A DNA stretch of 64,000 nt. Origin: Triatoma infestans (lineage: Eukaryota > Arthropoda > Insecta > Hemiptera > Reduviidae). Where the stretch lies: the NCBI GenBank assembly GCA_011037195.1, contig JAAEAF010012253.1, positions 1 through 64,000 of the forward strand, written 5' to 3'. The translations under genes were made by a program, and so were the position numbers. Below are positions 21,966 to 33,479 of this stretch, piece after piece. Within the stretch, counting starts at the first letter, position 1. Every line of letters starts with the position of its first letter. The notes under the pieces were generated by a model that saw only the letters and a list, made by a program, of their open reading frames with translations, was not told where the DNA came from and did no database searches.

Positions 21966-22480
21966 TTTTACTTTCTCTTACTCCTAGTAAGAGGAAGTAT
22001 TGTAATCGTGTCAAATTTTCGATATCGAGTTTTCACCGGAAATATCCACTTTGAGGTCCCTGAATCCAAAAAAGTGGTTTTTAGCAAATGGTCTGTGTGT
22101 GTGTGTGTGTGTGTGTATGTGTCTGTATGTGAGTGTATGTATGTATGTGAACAGCATAGTTCAAAATGAAAAATCGCAGAAAGTTGAATCTTGATATTCC
22201 GTTTAGGTATCACCATGGGATCCGACATAGGGTCATCTGTCAAAATTCCTCAACCGAAAGTACCACTTTACTTGTTGGTTTTTTTACATTTTTGCGTTTT
22301 TCTCAAAAATGGCTCCGACGATTTTCTTTAAACGTGCTATATGAACTAGATATACAAAGAGCTGCAGCTTTTATTCGAAATGTTTCTTTGGAAAAATTTA
22401 TTTGGGCAGTTCATGTAACCGTTTTTAGAGAAAATTCCAAAGGAATCCAAAAATCGACACTGTTCTAGTAGTTTAAAATT
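21966..22480 (+). repeat. Family A repeat, 5' half
   Basis: A clean start (TTTTTTACTTTCTCTTACTCC), the AGTAAGAGGAAGTATTG hairpin, TCGAGTTTTCACCGG, a (TG)n microsatellite at 22090-22118, TTGATATTCCGTTTAGGTATC, CTCAACCGAAAGTACC and the first module. The 3' side is rearranged. Confidence 0.82.
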
Positions 22481-23345
22481 GTGTAGTCTCTAGGACTATT
22501 CATTATACTGAAATGGTACTTGAGAGAATAATTAAATGCTAATGTTCCACCAACTCCCCCCTAAAAATCAATTTTCTCGGTAAAATATTACAAATAAATG
22601 TAATAGATATGTATGTGCATAGTTATAGAAAATTGTTGGAGCTTTTTAGCGAGAAAATCACGCTAAACTGTAGAAAACTTCATATCAAATGTGTGTGTGT
22701 GTTTGTGTGTGAGATTATGTGAACAAAATATCTCTATAACAAAAAAAATCGCAGACAGTTTAAACTTGGTATTCTGTTTAGGTACAACCACCGCGACAGA
22801 CACATAGGTTTTGGGAAATCTATTTACCGCAAGTGCGACGGTATGTTTTTTTCTTTTTCAGGTTTTCGTGATTTTCTCCAACAATTTTCCTTAAGCTTTG
22901 TAAACAATCTACACACAAAAATACCGATCACTTTTATTTGAAACATTTTCCCAGGAAAATTGATTTTTTGGGGGTTCTGGTGGGTGGGTGGGGGGTGATA
23001 TCAGTAGCGTCATGCTTTCCTCTAAAGTACCACTTCAGTATAATATATGATTTTACCACCTATATAATATTAATACACAGTAGAAGCATTGATAGAATTT
23101 CAAATTTGAAGAAAATCAGTAAACCGGAAGTGCGATTTTACAGAATAGGTTTTTGAGTTTTCCAGGATTTTCTCAAAAAAAAGGCTTTAACAATTTTCTA
23201 TTTTTTTTTTCTAACTTCGTAATACTATCTATACACATTGTAACTATCACTTCTATTTGAAACATTTGCGGGAAAATTACAGAGAATGTTCTTGAGTTTC
23301 TTTTAGGAGGGGGGCAAATTTTGACAAAAACTACTATAGCTATTT
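22480..23345. repeat. Rearranged family A variants
   Basis: A minus-oriented piece (22490-22680) is followed by a plus variant copy (22690-23340) with its own TG microsatellite, GATTTTTTGGGGGTTCTGG, the G-tract GGGTGGGTGGGGGGTG (22981-22997) and CCGGAAGTGCGATTTTAC. This variant is the subfamily seen at 5.74, 29.64, 54.5 and 55.9 kb. Confidence 0.65.
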
Positions 23346-23359
23346 CCTGAACATATGAA

Positions 23360-23575
23360 AGCGTCATGCTGGATAATATCTGGTCACGCACTAGACTTGT
23401 TGATTCAACAAGATGATTATAGAAGAATCAACAAGTGTAGTGCGTGACAGAAACATAAAAGTTAAAATCAACTCTCTCTACACGCACTATTGGATAACCT
23501 TACTCTGACGATTGGGTGGAGAATCTGAAACTGGTCAGGAACAATGAAAATAAGCATGCTGCGATAAATATAACA
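23360..23575. mobile_element. Fold-back fragment with 24-bp hairpin
   Basis: The arms GTCACGCACTAGACTTGTTG... (23383-23406) and ...CAAGTGTAGTGCGTGAC (23425-23448) pair over 24 bp with one mismatch around an 18-nt loop. The right part continues with CTCTGACGATTGGGTGG and GAAACTGGTCAGGAACAA, aligning with one arm of the fold-back at 41.3 kb; most of the left arm is deleted. Confidence 0.7.
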
Positions 23576-23985
23576 CCCCCCTCCCCAGATAAGGATTTCC
23601 TTTAAACTTGAAATGCTAACTATCATTAGAATGCATAAAACTATTACTTTTATATAAAGCATGCACCCTACCACCCCCACCCACACAGACACACACACAT
23701 AAACATTGATTTTAAAAAGTTTTGCAAAAATTCTTGCTATTAAATTTCAAATATATTGAATTGGTTAAATGTTAATGGTGCACGCTGTTCTGGGCCATAA
23801 TGTAATCACTTCTCTACCTGCCTATGTTGGTAAATTGGTGCTTGTCCTCACCACCCACTACCACCACCACTTACGTTAGGAAAAAAGACCCAATTTGAAG
23901 CTAAAAGAATATTTTTCATTTTATATATAATTGTAATATAACAGGAGTAAGAGAAAGTCGTGTGAGTGTTTCACACATAGATTAT
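23576..23985 (+). repeat. Family A 3' part
   Basis: Resumes module text after the fold-back and finishes with GGAGTAAGAGAAAGTCG and hairpin GTGTGAGTGTTTCACAC at about 23945-23980. The fold-back may have inserted into this copy. Confidence 0.6.
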
Positions 23986-23989
23986 TTAT

Positions 23990-25170
23990 TTTTTCGAATT
24001 TATTTTTAACCATTATTTTAATAAATATCCACTCACAAAATATGGCGGTAAACTTGCTTTTTTTTCTTTATGTAGGGTACCTCAATATTTATTTATTTCA
24101 TTTTATTTATTTATTTTAGTAAAAACTGTGGAAATAAAATTAAATATAAGGTGGAAATAAAGAGAAGATAAAAAACAGGTAGGTGGAGTCAATTTACGAA
24201 AGTACCGTTATTATTACATATGTAAACAGTTTTCCAGTTTAATAAACAGTCGGTGAAGATCAAAAGAAATTTTTGGACAGTTATCAAAAAACAGTCTGAA
24301 AGTTTTTACAGAGTGTATTATATAATATATATATTTGTTTTTTTTTTTAATTTCAGCATACAAATTGAAAACCACTGAAATAAAAAAGACTTATTTTAAG
24401 AGTTTAAGAATTTAATTTGTTTGCTTATTTTTATTGTTGGCATTGGACTTAATAAAACATTTTACTTAATCCAGTAAAAGAACTTGGCCGAACAATGGAA
24501 TAAGTGCGATAAAAATCTGGTATAAAAAGCTCACCGACTTTCTCTTACTGCATTTAATTACAATTTATTATAAAATTAAGAAAATTTTCTCTAAATTTTC
24601 ATAAATAGATTTGGTGGATTGACATACAGATAACGTACCCTTAGGAGGTAATATTTAAAATGGTTACACTGGAGTCCAGAAGACAGGACTAATAACATTC
24701 AACAACCCTTAATAAACATTTGAAATCTAACGTCCAGAATATAATCTTCAGTCCAGAATATGACGTCACAGATAGTAATTTTTCCAGCAAAATGTTTTTT
24801 TTCATTAAAACTTTTCAGTGCAATATATATGTATATAATTAATCAATTTCCGGGCAATTCACAGCCTACACAACATGATGTAATAAGTTAAATGATAGTA
24901 CAAGATTTTCTGGACTGAATTAGCTAGAAGAGAGAAGGCTACCCACTGGCAATACTCTCGATGGAGTTTATATTGTCTTCTTTAGTCTTCGAGGTGGTTG
25001 CGGCGCTAACGGCTATTCAGTCGACGTGATGGATTATTCGGTTTAGTTGAAATAGAATTCCACAATTAAACAATATTTGTTGCAGATGTTTTCCAGAAAA
25101 CTTTTCCAAAAACTCAGACTCAACTTTTTTGCTTTTAATTTAGTTTATATTATATAGATAAAGAACCATA
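23990..25170. other. AT-rich DNA, no gene seen
   Basis: AT-rich with poly-T runs; a minus family A end trace (ACTTTCTCTTACTGC) at about 24538-24552. No coding motifs. Confidence 0.45.
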
Positions 25171-25175
25171 CATTA

Positions 25176-25579
25176 TGTTGCAACGTAGCCAGTAATGCCA
25201 TCTAGGAGAGGAAGTAGGAACTTTAAGTTCTCTTAGTGGCCGCTAGGAAGCGCTGGCGACGCGCTCTAGTTCTCTCTGGAAGGATTGAGAAGGTTCTAGA
25301 AGATTTCTCCAGCGGTATAAATAGTGGGACCGCAGAGAGTTGAGAGAGTTTTTCCAGTTATAAACGAAGTGTACAGTTTATGGAAACTGTATAAAAAGTG
25401 AACAAAGTGAACTTTTGTGGTTTAAACTGTGAAGTATTTATTATTAAGTGTTGTTTTTCTGTAATTTATTGTGTATAACAATAAATTGGTGTTTTCTTTA
25501 TTGAAGTTTAGAGTATTTTATCTATACGAACCCACTTAAAACTAGTTGCAGTAGCTAGTTTAGAGGGAAAAACGTTACA
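25176..25579 (+). mobile_element. Solo LTR (LTR-4)
   Basis: Begins TGTTGCAACGTAGCCAG and ends AACGTTACA, so canonical TG...CA termini with similar inverted ends (TGTTGCAACG/TGTAACG). It has a promoter (TATAAATA, 25316-25323) and a polyadenylation signal (AATAAA, 25480-25485) in the expected U3-R-U5 order. No internal region or second LTR is nearby. No perfect target duplication is seen at the edges. About 404 bp. Confidence 0.75.
25316..25323 (+). promoter_or_regulatory. TATA box of LTR-4
   Basis: TATAAATA in GCGGTATAAATAGTGGG, the only strong TATA box in a GC-richer context here. The AATAAA lies about 160 bp downstream, as in an LTR. Confidence 0.6.
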
Positions 25580-25833
25580 GTATTAAAGTGGAAGTTTAGA
25601 TGAATATTTAACGTTGCTCTTCCCTTCCCAAAATATGAATTTTCCTAGAAAAATGTTTCAAATAAAAGTGATAGGCATTTATGTGTGTAGACAGTGTAAT
25701 AGTCTTGAAGAAAATCATTTGGAGCCATATTTGAGAAAAACCACGAAAATCTGATAAAATAAAATATAAAAAGAGAAAGAAAAGAAGAATCAATAATATT
25801 CACAAATCAATTCATCAATTGCTCTACAGCCCA

Positions 25834-26532
25834 CTAGTGAGCCTTGGCCTCCTCTTCTAGAAGCTTTCGCCAGTTTTCTCTATCCTGTGCTGCTGCTTTC
25901 CAATTAGCTACGCCTAACATTGAGAGTGCATCTCTTTTTACTTCGTCCCCCCACCTCAGCCTGGGCCTCCCTACTCGCCTTGTCCCTGTTATATTTTCCT
26001 TTTGAATCTTGCAATATTTTCTCCTTCCATCTTCACAACATGTCCGGCCCAACGTAGTCTTCCCAATCTTATTATTTTAATCACGTTGGGCTCACTATAC
26101 AAATTCACCAGCTCCTGGTTGGTCCTCCTTCTCCACGTTCCATTTTCATTAATTGCTCCAAAAATCCTTCTGAGCACCTTTCTCTCAAATACAAGGAGAT
26201 TTTCTTCATCTTTTTTTGTAAGGACCCAGGTTTCGGAACTGTATGTTAACACAGGACGGATGAGTGTTTTGTACAGGGTGGTCTTTGTTTTCCTTGAAAT
26301 AAGGTTACTTTTTAGATACTTTTGAAGTCCAAAGTAACTTCTATTGGCCAGTGTTATCCTTCTTTTCACTTCTAATGAGGTGTCATGGTCGGCATTAATT
26401 AATGATCCGAGATACACAAAAGACTGCACTTTTTCAAACGTGTATTGCCCTACTTCTATTTCCGCTGAGTTGGTGCCTCCGGTGTACAAGTATTTGGTCT
26501 TACCTTGGTTTATTCGAAGTCCATGCAATTAA
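25834..26532 (-). pseudogene. LINE reverse transcriptase 3' end, RTE-like
   Basis: The minus strand encodes the region after the RT core: LRINQGKTKYL, VQSFVYLGSLINADHDTSLE (thumb), TTLYKTLIRPVLTYSSETWV, FERKVLRRIFGAINENGTWR, and RLRWAGHVVKM followed in a second frame by GRPRLRWGDEVKRDALSMLG and DRENWRKLLEEEAKAH. RLRWAGHV...GRPxxRW...DRxxWR is the typical C-terminus of RTE-like LINEs. There is one frameshift between the two parts (about 26000). The 5' end is abrupt at 26532 where AT-rich DNA starts. The catalytic core is absent. Confidence 0.83.
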
Positions 26533-26534
26533 TT

Positions 26535-27125
26535 AAATATTAGAGCAAATTAAATTCAGCCATTAGCGTAACCTGGTGTTTAGATAAATTTTAAAACATT
26601 CATGTAACAGAATATAAAATAATGGAACAGCTATTTATTATCAAATCTTATATTATTTTAAAATGGCCGAGGTTGGTTAATGAATTGTGATTTATGTCAA
26701 AAATAATAACGATTCCATGAATGAAAATTAGAGTGCTTGTCAATAATTTAAAATAATTTTTGTTGAAATTGTAACAAAATTATTTACGATGTAACATTAT
26801 TAAATAAGGGTTTTTTTTTTTTGGTTTTGTTTACCAAGAGTGGGGATATAATAGATTGAAATTTTCTTTAATTAAAGGCAAAGAAATGTAAAGCATAATT
26901 GCAATAATCTAATTGAGAAATTTTCTATAAACATGGAATTTGTAGTTGTTTTAATATTATACAGATGGGGTTAACCACTCAATTATAAAATAAAATTTTA
27001 GTAGCCCCAGCTCTATTAGAATTTCTTTAAATTCTATTTGTTCTACATGTCAAGAAACTCTCTGGGATTCATTATCGAGGAAAATAATGGCGATAAAAAA
27101 AATAATCTACATTCTTAAACTTACA
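26535..27125. other. AT-rich DNA, no gene seen
   Basis: AT-rich sequence with a poly-T run at about 26812. No recognisable element. Confidence 0.45.
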
Positions 27126-27455
27126 GGCGACCTAATTTTACTTTCTCTACTCCTCCACTACTAAGAGAAAATATTGCAATCGTAATAGATTTTCGAAATT
27201 GTTATTTTCACCGGAAATTCACCATTTTAGTTCTCCTGAATTAGAAAAAGAACATATTTGAACGAATGGTTTGTGTGTATGTGTGTGTGTGTTGTGTTAG
27301 CAGAATAATTACAAAAACCAATAGTTACAGGAAGTTCAAACATGGCATTCCGTTTACGTACTACTATCGCATCGTACACAATGTTTTCGGACAAAAACCA
27401 TCAACCGGAAATGTTAATTTTTCAGTTTTTCCTAATTTTCATGGAAAAAAAATCT

Positions 27456-27884
27456 AGTGTGAAACACTCACTCAACTTTCTCTTACTCCAGTTATGTAAC
27501 AAATTTAATGAAATTCATCGAAAACTGAAAAAAAAAAACTGTTCAGTAAAAGCTCACTTCCCGTTTGCTAATTTCCTTGAAACTCGGAATTTTAGCCATC
27601 TATTTATTTCTAATTAATTTTGTTTGGATGACAGAATTGTTTGATAATCAAGTATGATAACACTTTAAAGAAAATCATAACCCTACCCCTCGCCTAAATG
27701 AATTTTCCCAGTGAAATGTTTTAAATAAAAGTTGTAGATCTTTGTATCCACACACGCACACTATAGTTGCTAAAAACCACTTTTTTGGATTCAGGGGACC
27801 TCAAAACGGATATTTCCGGTGACAACTCAATGTCGAAAATTTGACACGATTACAATACTTCCTCTTACTAGGAGTAAGAGAAAA
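27456..27884 (-). mobile_element. Nested family A copy, minus, short
   Basis: A clean insert: starts TCTAGTGTGAAACACTCACT (terminal hairpin), then ACTTTCTCTTACTCC, and ends CCTCTTACTAGGAGTAAGAGAAAAT, the other terminal hairpin. About 430 bp, so an internally deleted copy. It is flanked by T-rich host text on both sides (in element orientation TTTT before and after), with no clear duplication. Confidence 0.75.
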
Positions 27885-28307
27885 TAAAATGGCTCCATCG
27901 AATTTCTTTCAATTTAATATATACTATTTACACACGTAAATACCTATTACATTCTCTTACTCCTAGTAAGAGAAATATGCATTTTGAGGTCCCCTGAGTC
28001 CAAAAAACGTGTGTGTGTATGTGAAAATAAGCATAGCTGAAAAACGAAAAATCATAGAAAGTTAAAACTTGATATTCCGTTTAGGTATCATTATGGGATC
28101 CGACAGTAGGTTATCTGTCAAAATTCCTCAACCGGAAGTACCTCTTTACTAGTTTTTCTTTTTTACTTTTTTCCAATTTTCTCCAAAATGACTCCGACGA
28201 TTTTCTTTAAACTTGGTGTAACAACTAATCTTACAAAAATCTACAAATTTTATTTGAAACGATTCACTTGAAAAATTCATTTAAAGGCATTTTTGGGAGA
28301 CGGGTAG

Positions 28308-29303
28308 ATTAGATTAGATTCTAACGGGGGAAATTGGCTCTTTAGCCTACGCCACCGCGACACCCCAAGGATCTTTGTGGCACCCCCTTAGTTGGAGACC
28401 CTCCCCCGATCCTGTCCTTAGCCGGACTGTGGAATTGGGGGGGGGCTCCCAGGTGGTTAGAACACCTGCCATCGCAGCACCCTCTCGAGTCCTGCTTGCC
28501 TTAAAAGACTTAATAGGTCCGAGAGAGGACCCTGGCTGAGGCTTGTTGGCACCAGCTTCTCTTTACCAAAGAGGCAGTACCTTAGCGAAACCAGGCACCA
28601 CATACAGTGGTGACATACCAGACATACCACATGCAGTGCCGTCTCCTCTTCTTCCTGATAAAACCTACACAGGCTATCCTTGTCAGGCCCATGCGATGCA
28701 TGTGCTTATTTAATCTAAATGGCCAGTGAGAACGCCAACTGCTAACCTTATGGCCGCCCGGCCTAGTTGGAGTAATTCCGCAGTTAGCTTGGGCAGTGGC
28801 TATGGATAAACTTTTTCGCCTGCCACTGGCCTGAAGTTTTGACCTACCATTCCCTTGATCGGTCCTGCATCCATGTCTTAATGGATGCACTCCTGAGACA
28901 TCTTGAGACGCCTCATTGCCTCTGTAACCCGAGTGCCCAGGTACCCAAACCAGGAAGACTCTATTATGGCTACTAATTTCCCTGAGTGCACCTAGGCAGC
29001 CCCACACCAGCCTTGAGCTGATCTCCCACGAGTCAATTGCCCGCAGGGCAGCCTGGTTATCCGAATAAATGACGACTCTGGAAATATACACTCCCCGTCT
29101 TCTTATTTCGGCGGCGCAGATAGTAATCGCGACTAGCTCCGCTTGAAAGACCGTGGCTAGTCTTCCCACGGTCTTTTACATCGAGATGTAATATCTCGAT
29201 GAGCCCCGTACACGCCGGCTCCCACTCCATCTTCTATCTTGGACCCGTCCGTGTTCCACATCGATTCGCCTGTAATCGGCGGCCCGATGGACCTGAATCG
29301 ATT
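28308..29303 (-). mobile_element. RNase H LINE inserted in family A, 7-bp duplication
   Basis: CGGGTAG at 28301-28307 and 29304-29310 flanks the insert. Family A text is continuous across the site (TTTTGGGAGACGGGTAG | GGTTAGGTTGTCCTG). The 3' end carries a (TAATC)n tail like the 20.66 kb copy. The 5' end is truncated just upstream of the RNase H domain. Confidence 0.85.
28560..29290 (-). pseudogene. LINE RNase H domain and C-terminus
   Basis: MWNTDGSKIEDGVGAGVYG holds the first catalytic Asp. After a stop and frameshift come ATVFQAELVAITICAAEI (Glu motif), VVIYSDNQAALRAI (second Asp) and LVWVPGHSGYRGNEA (His motif). The tail has frameshifts but keeps WPFRLNKHMHRMGL, corresponding to the GHCRLNRH segment in the related copy. 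The protein would supply RNase H for second-strand steps of LINE retrotransposition; it is not functional here. Confidence 0.83.
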
Positions 29304-30069
29304 CGGGTAGGGTTAGGTTGTCCTGTAAAGTGCTATTTCAGTTTATTACACAATTCTATCATCTAAATAATATTAATTAGAATTAAATATGTTGCTGAGA
29401 TATTACGAGTTTGAAGAAAATCAGAATACCGGAAGTGCATTTTTACTAAACAGATTTTTCAGTTTTTTTGTATTTTCCCCATAAAAACACAGACGCATTT
29501 CATTAAATTGGCTACTCAAACCAAGTTTGTTGCCAATTAGAATTTTGAAAAGTGGAGTAAGAGAAAGTTGTGTGAGTGCTTCACAACTGGAGTAAGAGAA
29601 AGTTGTGTGAGTGTTTCACACCAGATTTTCATTTTTTTGTTGTAATATTTTCCTTGGGAAGAATGATTTTTTTTTTTTTTTTGTTGGAGAAGGTTCCTGT
29701 CTTCTAGAGCACAACTATAATGGTATAGGTTTATCAACTATATAATATTAATATTAATATGTTATATTAGAGAAGCATTGATAGAATTCCAAATTTGTAG
29801 AAAATCTGTTAACCCGGAAGTGCGAATTCACAGCATAACTCCAGGGCTTTTTCTCAAATCAAATTTTCTCGAAAATCTTTTATTTTCTAACATTTTGTCC
29901 GAAAAAATTTATTTTACGAGTATTTTAAGACATTACATTTTAAATGCTTGATAAATTTACATGTGATGTTTTTATTCTCAGTTACAGTGTTAACATTACA
30001 GCTTGGTACCTGACAAGGTTACTAATCAACTTGTATGGTTTATGTCAGCTATGTTTCCTGTTGTTGGAA

Positions 30070-30635
30070 ACTTGTTTTGAGGTCCCTGAATCCAAAAAAC
30101 TGGTTTCTACGAAATGGTCTGTGTGCGTGTGTCTTATGTGTGTATATGTATGTATGTGAACAGCATAGTTCAAAAATGAAAAATCGCAGAAAGTTCAAAC
30201 TTGATATTCTGTTTGGGTATCACAATAGGATCTGACAGTAGGTCAGCGGGTCAAAATTCCTCAACCGGGAATACCACTTTATTGAATGTTTTTTTCACTT
30301 TTTTGCGATTATCTCAAAAATGGCTCCAACGATTTTCTTTAAACTTACTATACCATCTATCTACACATACAAAGATCTACAATTTTTATTTAAAACATTT
30401 CTCCGGGAAAATGCATTTAAGGGCCTTTTAGGGGAGGGGATGGGGGGGGTAAGTTGTCCTCTAAATATTACACAATTATTACTACACGATATTGCGATAT
30501 TACACAATTCTATCGCTAAACAATATTAATTAGAATTAAATATGTTGTTGAAATTTGGAGTTTGAAAAAATCGGATAATCGGAAGTGCGTTTTTACTGAA
30601 ATGTATTTTTCAGTTTTCTGGTTTTTGTGAAGTGG
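30070..30635 (+). repeat. Family A copy, internal
   Basis: TTTTGAGGTCCCTGAATCC, a TGTGTGTATATGTATG microsatellite, TTCAAACTTGATATTCTG, the module, the G tract GGGGAGGGGATGGGGGGGG (30431-30449), and TTTTTCAGTTTTCTGG. The 5' hairpin and 3' end are missing. Confidence 0.75.
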
Positions 30636-30639
30636 TCGT

Positions 30640-31670
30640 GATAAACTGGTATAATAATTAGTAAATAATTAGTGGTTGAGTAAATTAGACATCATTCTAA
30701 ATTATTATTTCAGTAAAATATGTTTCTACAAATATTTAGCAGCAAATGAACACTTAGCTAAATTCTTAAAAGATAATTATTGTTAATTAGAAAAATCATT
30801 CAAGTTTTTCACATAGATTTTTTTTTCAATTTTCTCTCGGTTATTTATTTATTTTATTTTTTTATTAATAAAAGAAATAACATGGCCAAAAAAAGAACCG
30901 TTGGTTGTTTAAATTCCTTACTGCTATTATGTTATAATCCTATTGGTTTTTATTCTCTAAGATTTCTTTATTACTTTTTAATAAAAAAATACTTTACAGT
31001 CGGGTAAACCTTTTTTTAGATCAGGTCTTTATTTCCTTTTTTACATAAAAACACGCGTTACCCGGCGATACGATAAATTGTATTATTAATATTATAAAAA
31101 TATATTGAAACATTTTTTTCAATATAAAAGAATTTACTCAACTGGAATTTAATATAAATTTGGTTTAGGATTTTTCTTTTTTCTAGGAAAAGTGAAAATT
31201 GAAAAGTTTCTTAGCTTTGTATAGTTTCATTTTTTTTTTTTTCATTGTAATATTGTAATTTTAATTATGTAAATTATATAATACGAACTTTGGTAGGCTC
31301 AAACTATCTTTACTGTATAAAAAAAAACTTTTGTATTCGAGAAATAACAAATCAACAAATACACAAGAGGAAAAAAACAACAAAGAAACTTCCAAAAAGG
31401 AAAGCATAGAAGAGAGCGGTGATAGCCGGCCTCATGACACAAGTCCACCGTCAACCAAAGAAGGGGCAATAATAATTTGTTCATGCGGCCCCCACTATAA
31501 TACTTGGGGAGTAGCGACCCCACGGGTTACCACAGCTCAGTACTCCATGCACTTCATCAGAACACACACAAGACATACAAATTATATAGACTCTAGACTT
31601 TACAGACAAGGACAAACACTGTGCACAAACTAGGGTGTCCGTCCCTAGTTTATTCGCGTAAGCCAAGGGA
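30640..31670. other. AT-rich DNA, no gene recognised
   Basis: AT-rich up to 31320, then more balanced sequence to 31670 with short open frames on both strands that show no domain. I cannot assign it. Confidence 0.4.
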
Positions 31671-31671
31671 G

Positions 31672-31915
31672 AAGGAAGGGGTCAGCTCCAGTGCTAGCGC
31701 GCTGAACTAGCAACCGAAAGTCCCGGGTTCGAACTCAGCATGCTGCCCTTAGATTTTCTCTTTTTAGGAACCTCTACAACTCACTGTCCGGTGATGAGCA
31801 GTGCTGTCTGCAGCTAGAGATCACTACTTGGAGCCCGGCAGTGCAATGAGAAGGCTACGGCGGGCACAATAGATCTTTCAGATCGCAGTGCATAATACCC
31901 TACAACAATCTATCA
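31672..31915 (+). repeat. tRNA-derived SINE with (AAT/AAC)n tail
   Basis: A box-like GTCAGCTCCAGTGCTAGCGC, B box GGGTTCGAACTCAG (about 31725-31738), CATGCTGCCCTTAGATT, CAACTCACTGTCCGGTGATG and the end CCTACAACAATCTATCAACAAC. The same family as the 1.04 kb copy. A microsatellite tail of AAT repeats follows (about 31918-31972). Confidence 0.85.
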
Positions 31916-31972
31916 ACAACAACAATAATAATAATAATAGTAATAATAATAATAATAATAACAATAGTAATA

Positions 31973-32095
31973 CACTCCGGTGATGGGCAGTGTTGTCTGT
32001 AACGAGAGAACATTGTCTAGAGACCGGCTGTGCACTGAGAAGGCTCCGGGCGCCAATGACCAAGATGCTGACGCGCCTTAAATTAAAAAAAAAAA
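31973..32095 (+). repeat. Second SINE body copy
   Basis: CTCCGGTGATGGGCAGTGTT, GGCTGTGCACTGAGAAGGCTCC and an A-rich tail after CGCGCCTTAAATT. The head is missing; the copy starts within the microsatellite tail of the preceding SINE. Confidence 0.72.
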
Positions 32096-32309
32096 AATAG
32101 TAATATCCCACATTTTGCAATAGCTGTGAGCCTAATGTAGGCAAGGGAAATAAAAGATTCATAGCTGGGGAGAGGACAGCCCTGCATTTATTCCTGAGCT
32201 CCTAAAGTTATAAAAACTAATGGAAATAACAGTAATAATAGGAATGATATGGTGCCAAAGAACCAATCCTGGCGGCAATTTTGAAAATTCAAAACTGAAA
32301 ATCAAGGTC

Positions 32310-32945
32310 CTTGTTTGTAGAAGAATTTTACCCGGAGAAATGTTTTAAATGAAAATGTTGTGCCTCTTTAGTTTAAAAGAAAAATCGTTTGGAGCCGTTT
32401 TAGATAAAAAATAGCAAAATATTGAAAAATACTTTTTAGTAAAAACACACTTCCGACCATCGGATTTTCTTCAAACTTGCTATTTTGACAAAATATTTAA
32501 TATTCTAATAAATATTATTTAGATGATATTGTGGTGGGATAAACGTAATCCCACCTCACCTCACCCCCCCAAACGTGTCCTCCTTAAATGAATTTTACAT
32601 AAAAAATTGTATCTCTTTATATGTGTAGTTGATATAAGAAAAAGCCATTTTTCAGAAAATCGTTAAAAAAGTGGGGGAAAAGAAAAATTCAGTAAAGTGG
32701 TACTTTCGGTTGAGGCATTTTGACAGTCAACTTGCCGTCCGGATCCCATGGTGATACCTAAACAGAATATCAAGTTTAAACTTTCTACGATTTTCCATTT
32801 TTGATCTATGCCTAAAATGCTATACACACATACATACATACAGACATACATACATATAGACAATATGTATGTATTTTCGATATTTTTTTCGTACCCAGGG
32901 GACCTCAAAACCTGATTGTCTCTTACAAAAGTGAGAGAAATGCCA
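32310..32945 (-). repeat. Family A copy, minus
   Basis: Reverse-complement words in order: ACACTTCCGACCATCGGATTT, the C-rich tract CCCACCTCACCTCACCCCCCC, TTTCGGTTGAGGCATTTTGA, ATACATACATACAGACATAC (microsatellite) and CCAGGGGACCTCAAAACC, ending in a TCTCTTAC...GTGAGAGAAAT hairpin. Confidence 0.7.
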
Positions 32946-33363
32946 CTATATTCTAGAAATATGCAACAAATGAATATATTCTAGAAATATATAACAATTT
33001 AACTTAGAAGTGAGAAGAAACTCCTTTGCTATAAGAACAATCGGTTTATGGAACTTCTGCCTTTGAATGTGGTGGATGCACCTAGTAAAAGTGACTTCAA
33101 GGAAAGGATTGACAGATTTCTTTTTAGTGTACAATCAGAGTGAATATTATTTTATTTTCTGTGCAACCAAAGTGATTTATTTTTTATTTATTTGTACAAT
33201 AGAAGCGAATTTTTATTTAATGAGCAACCTTTCTATCTTCTTATAATATTCTTTTTTCGTTATTTTTGCTAGTCATTCTTATAATATTCTGTATTGTTGT
33301 ATTATAGTGTAGTTACTATTGTTACGTTTTTGAGCAATTACCGGCAATGCTGCCTGCTCTGTA

Positions 33364-33477
<114 letters not shown>

Positions 33478-33479
33478 TC

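Larger units (their letters stand above)
27952..29622 (+). mobile_element. Nested family A copy, itself split by a LINE
   Basis: Starts at ATTCTCTTACTCCTAGTAAG and ends in two tandem copies, 35 bp apart (29554 and 29589), of GGAGTAAGAGAAAG plus terminal hairpin. A LINE occupies 28308-29303 between flanking CGGGTAG copies. Without it the element is about 675 bp. Confidence 0.75.
27129..29850 (+). mobile_element. Family A copy hosting two nested family A copies
   Basis: Host text runs 27129-27455 (ACTTTCTCTACTCC start, TG microsatellite, ATTTTCATGGAAAA), resumes at about 27885-27951 (ATGGCTCCATCGAATTTC) and again at about 29623-29850 (GTTGTAATATTTTCCTTGGG, CCCGGAAGTGCGAATTC). These pieces join in the order seen in uninterrupted copies, so 27456-27884 and 27952-29622 are later insertions. 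The host is of the variant subfamily. Confidence 0.72.

Noticed and set aside
28303..28320. Telomere-like GATTA repeats
   Set aside because: They are the 3' microsatellite tail of the LINE (also at 20655-20670) and not the arthropod TTAGG telomere repeat.
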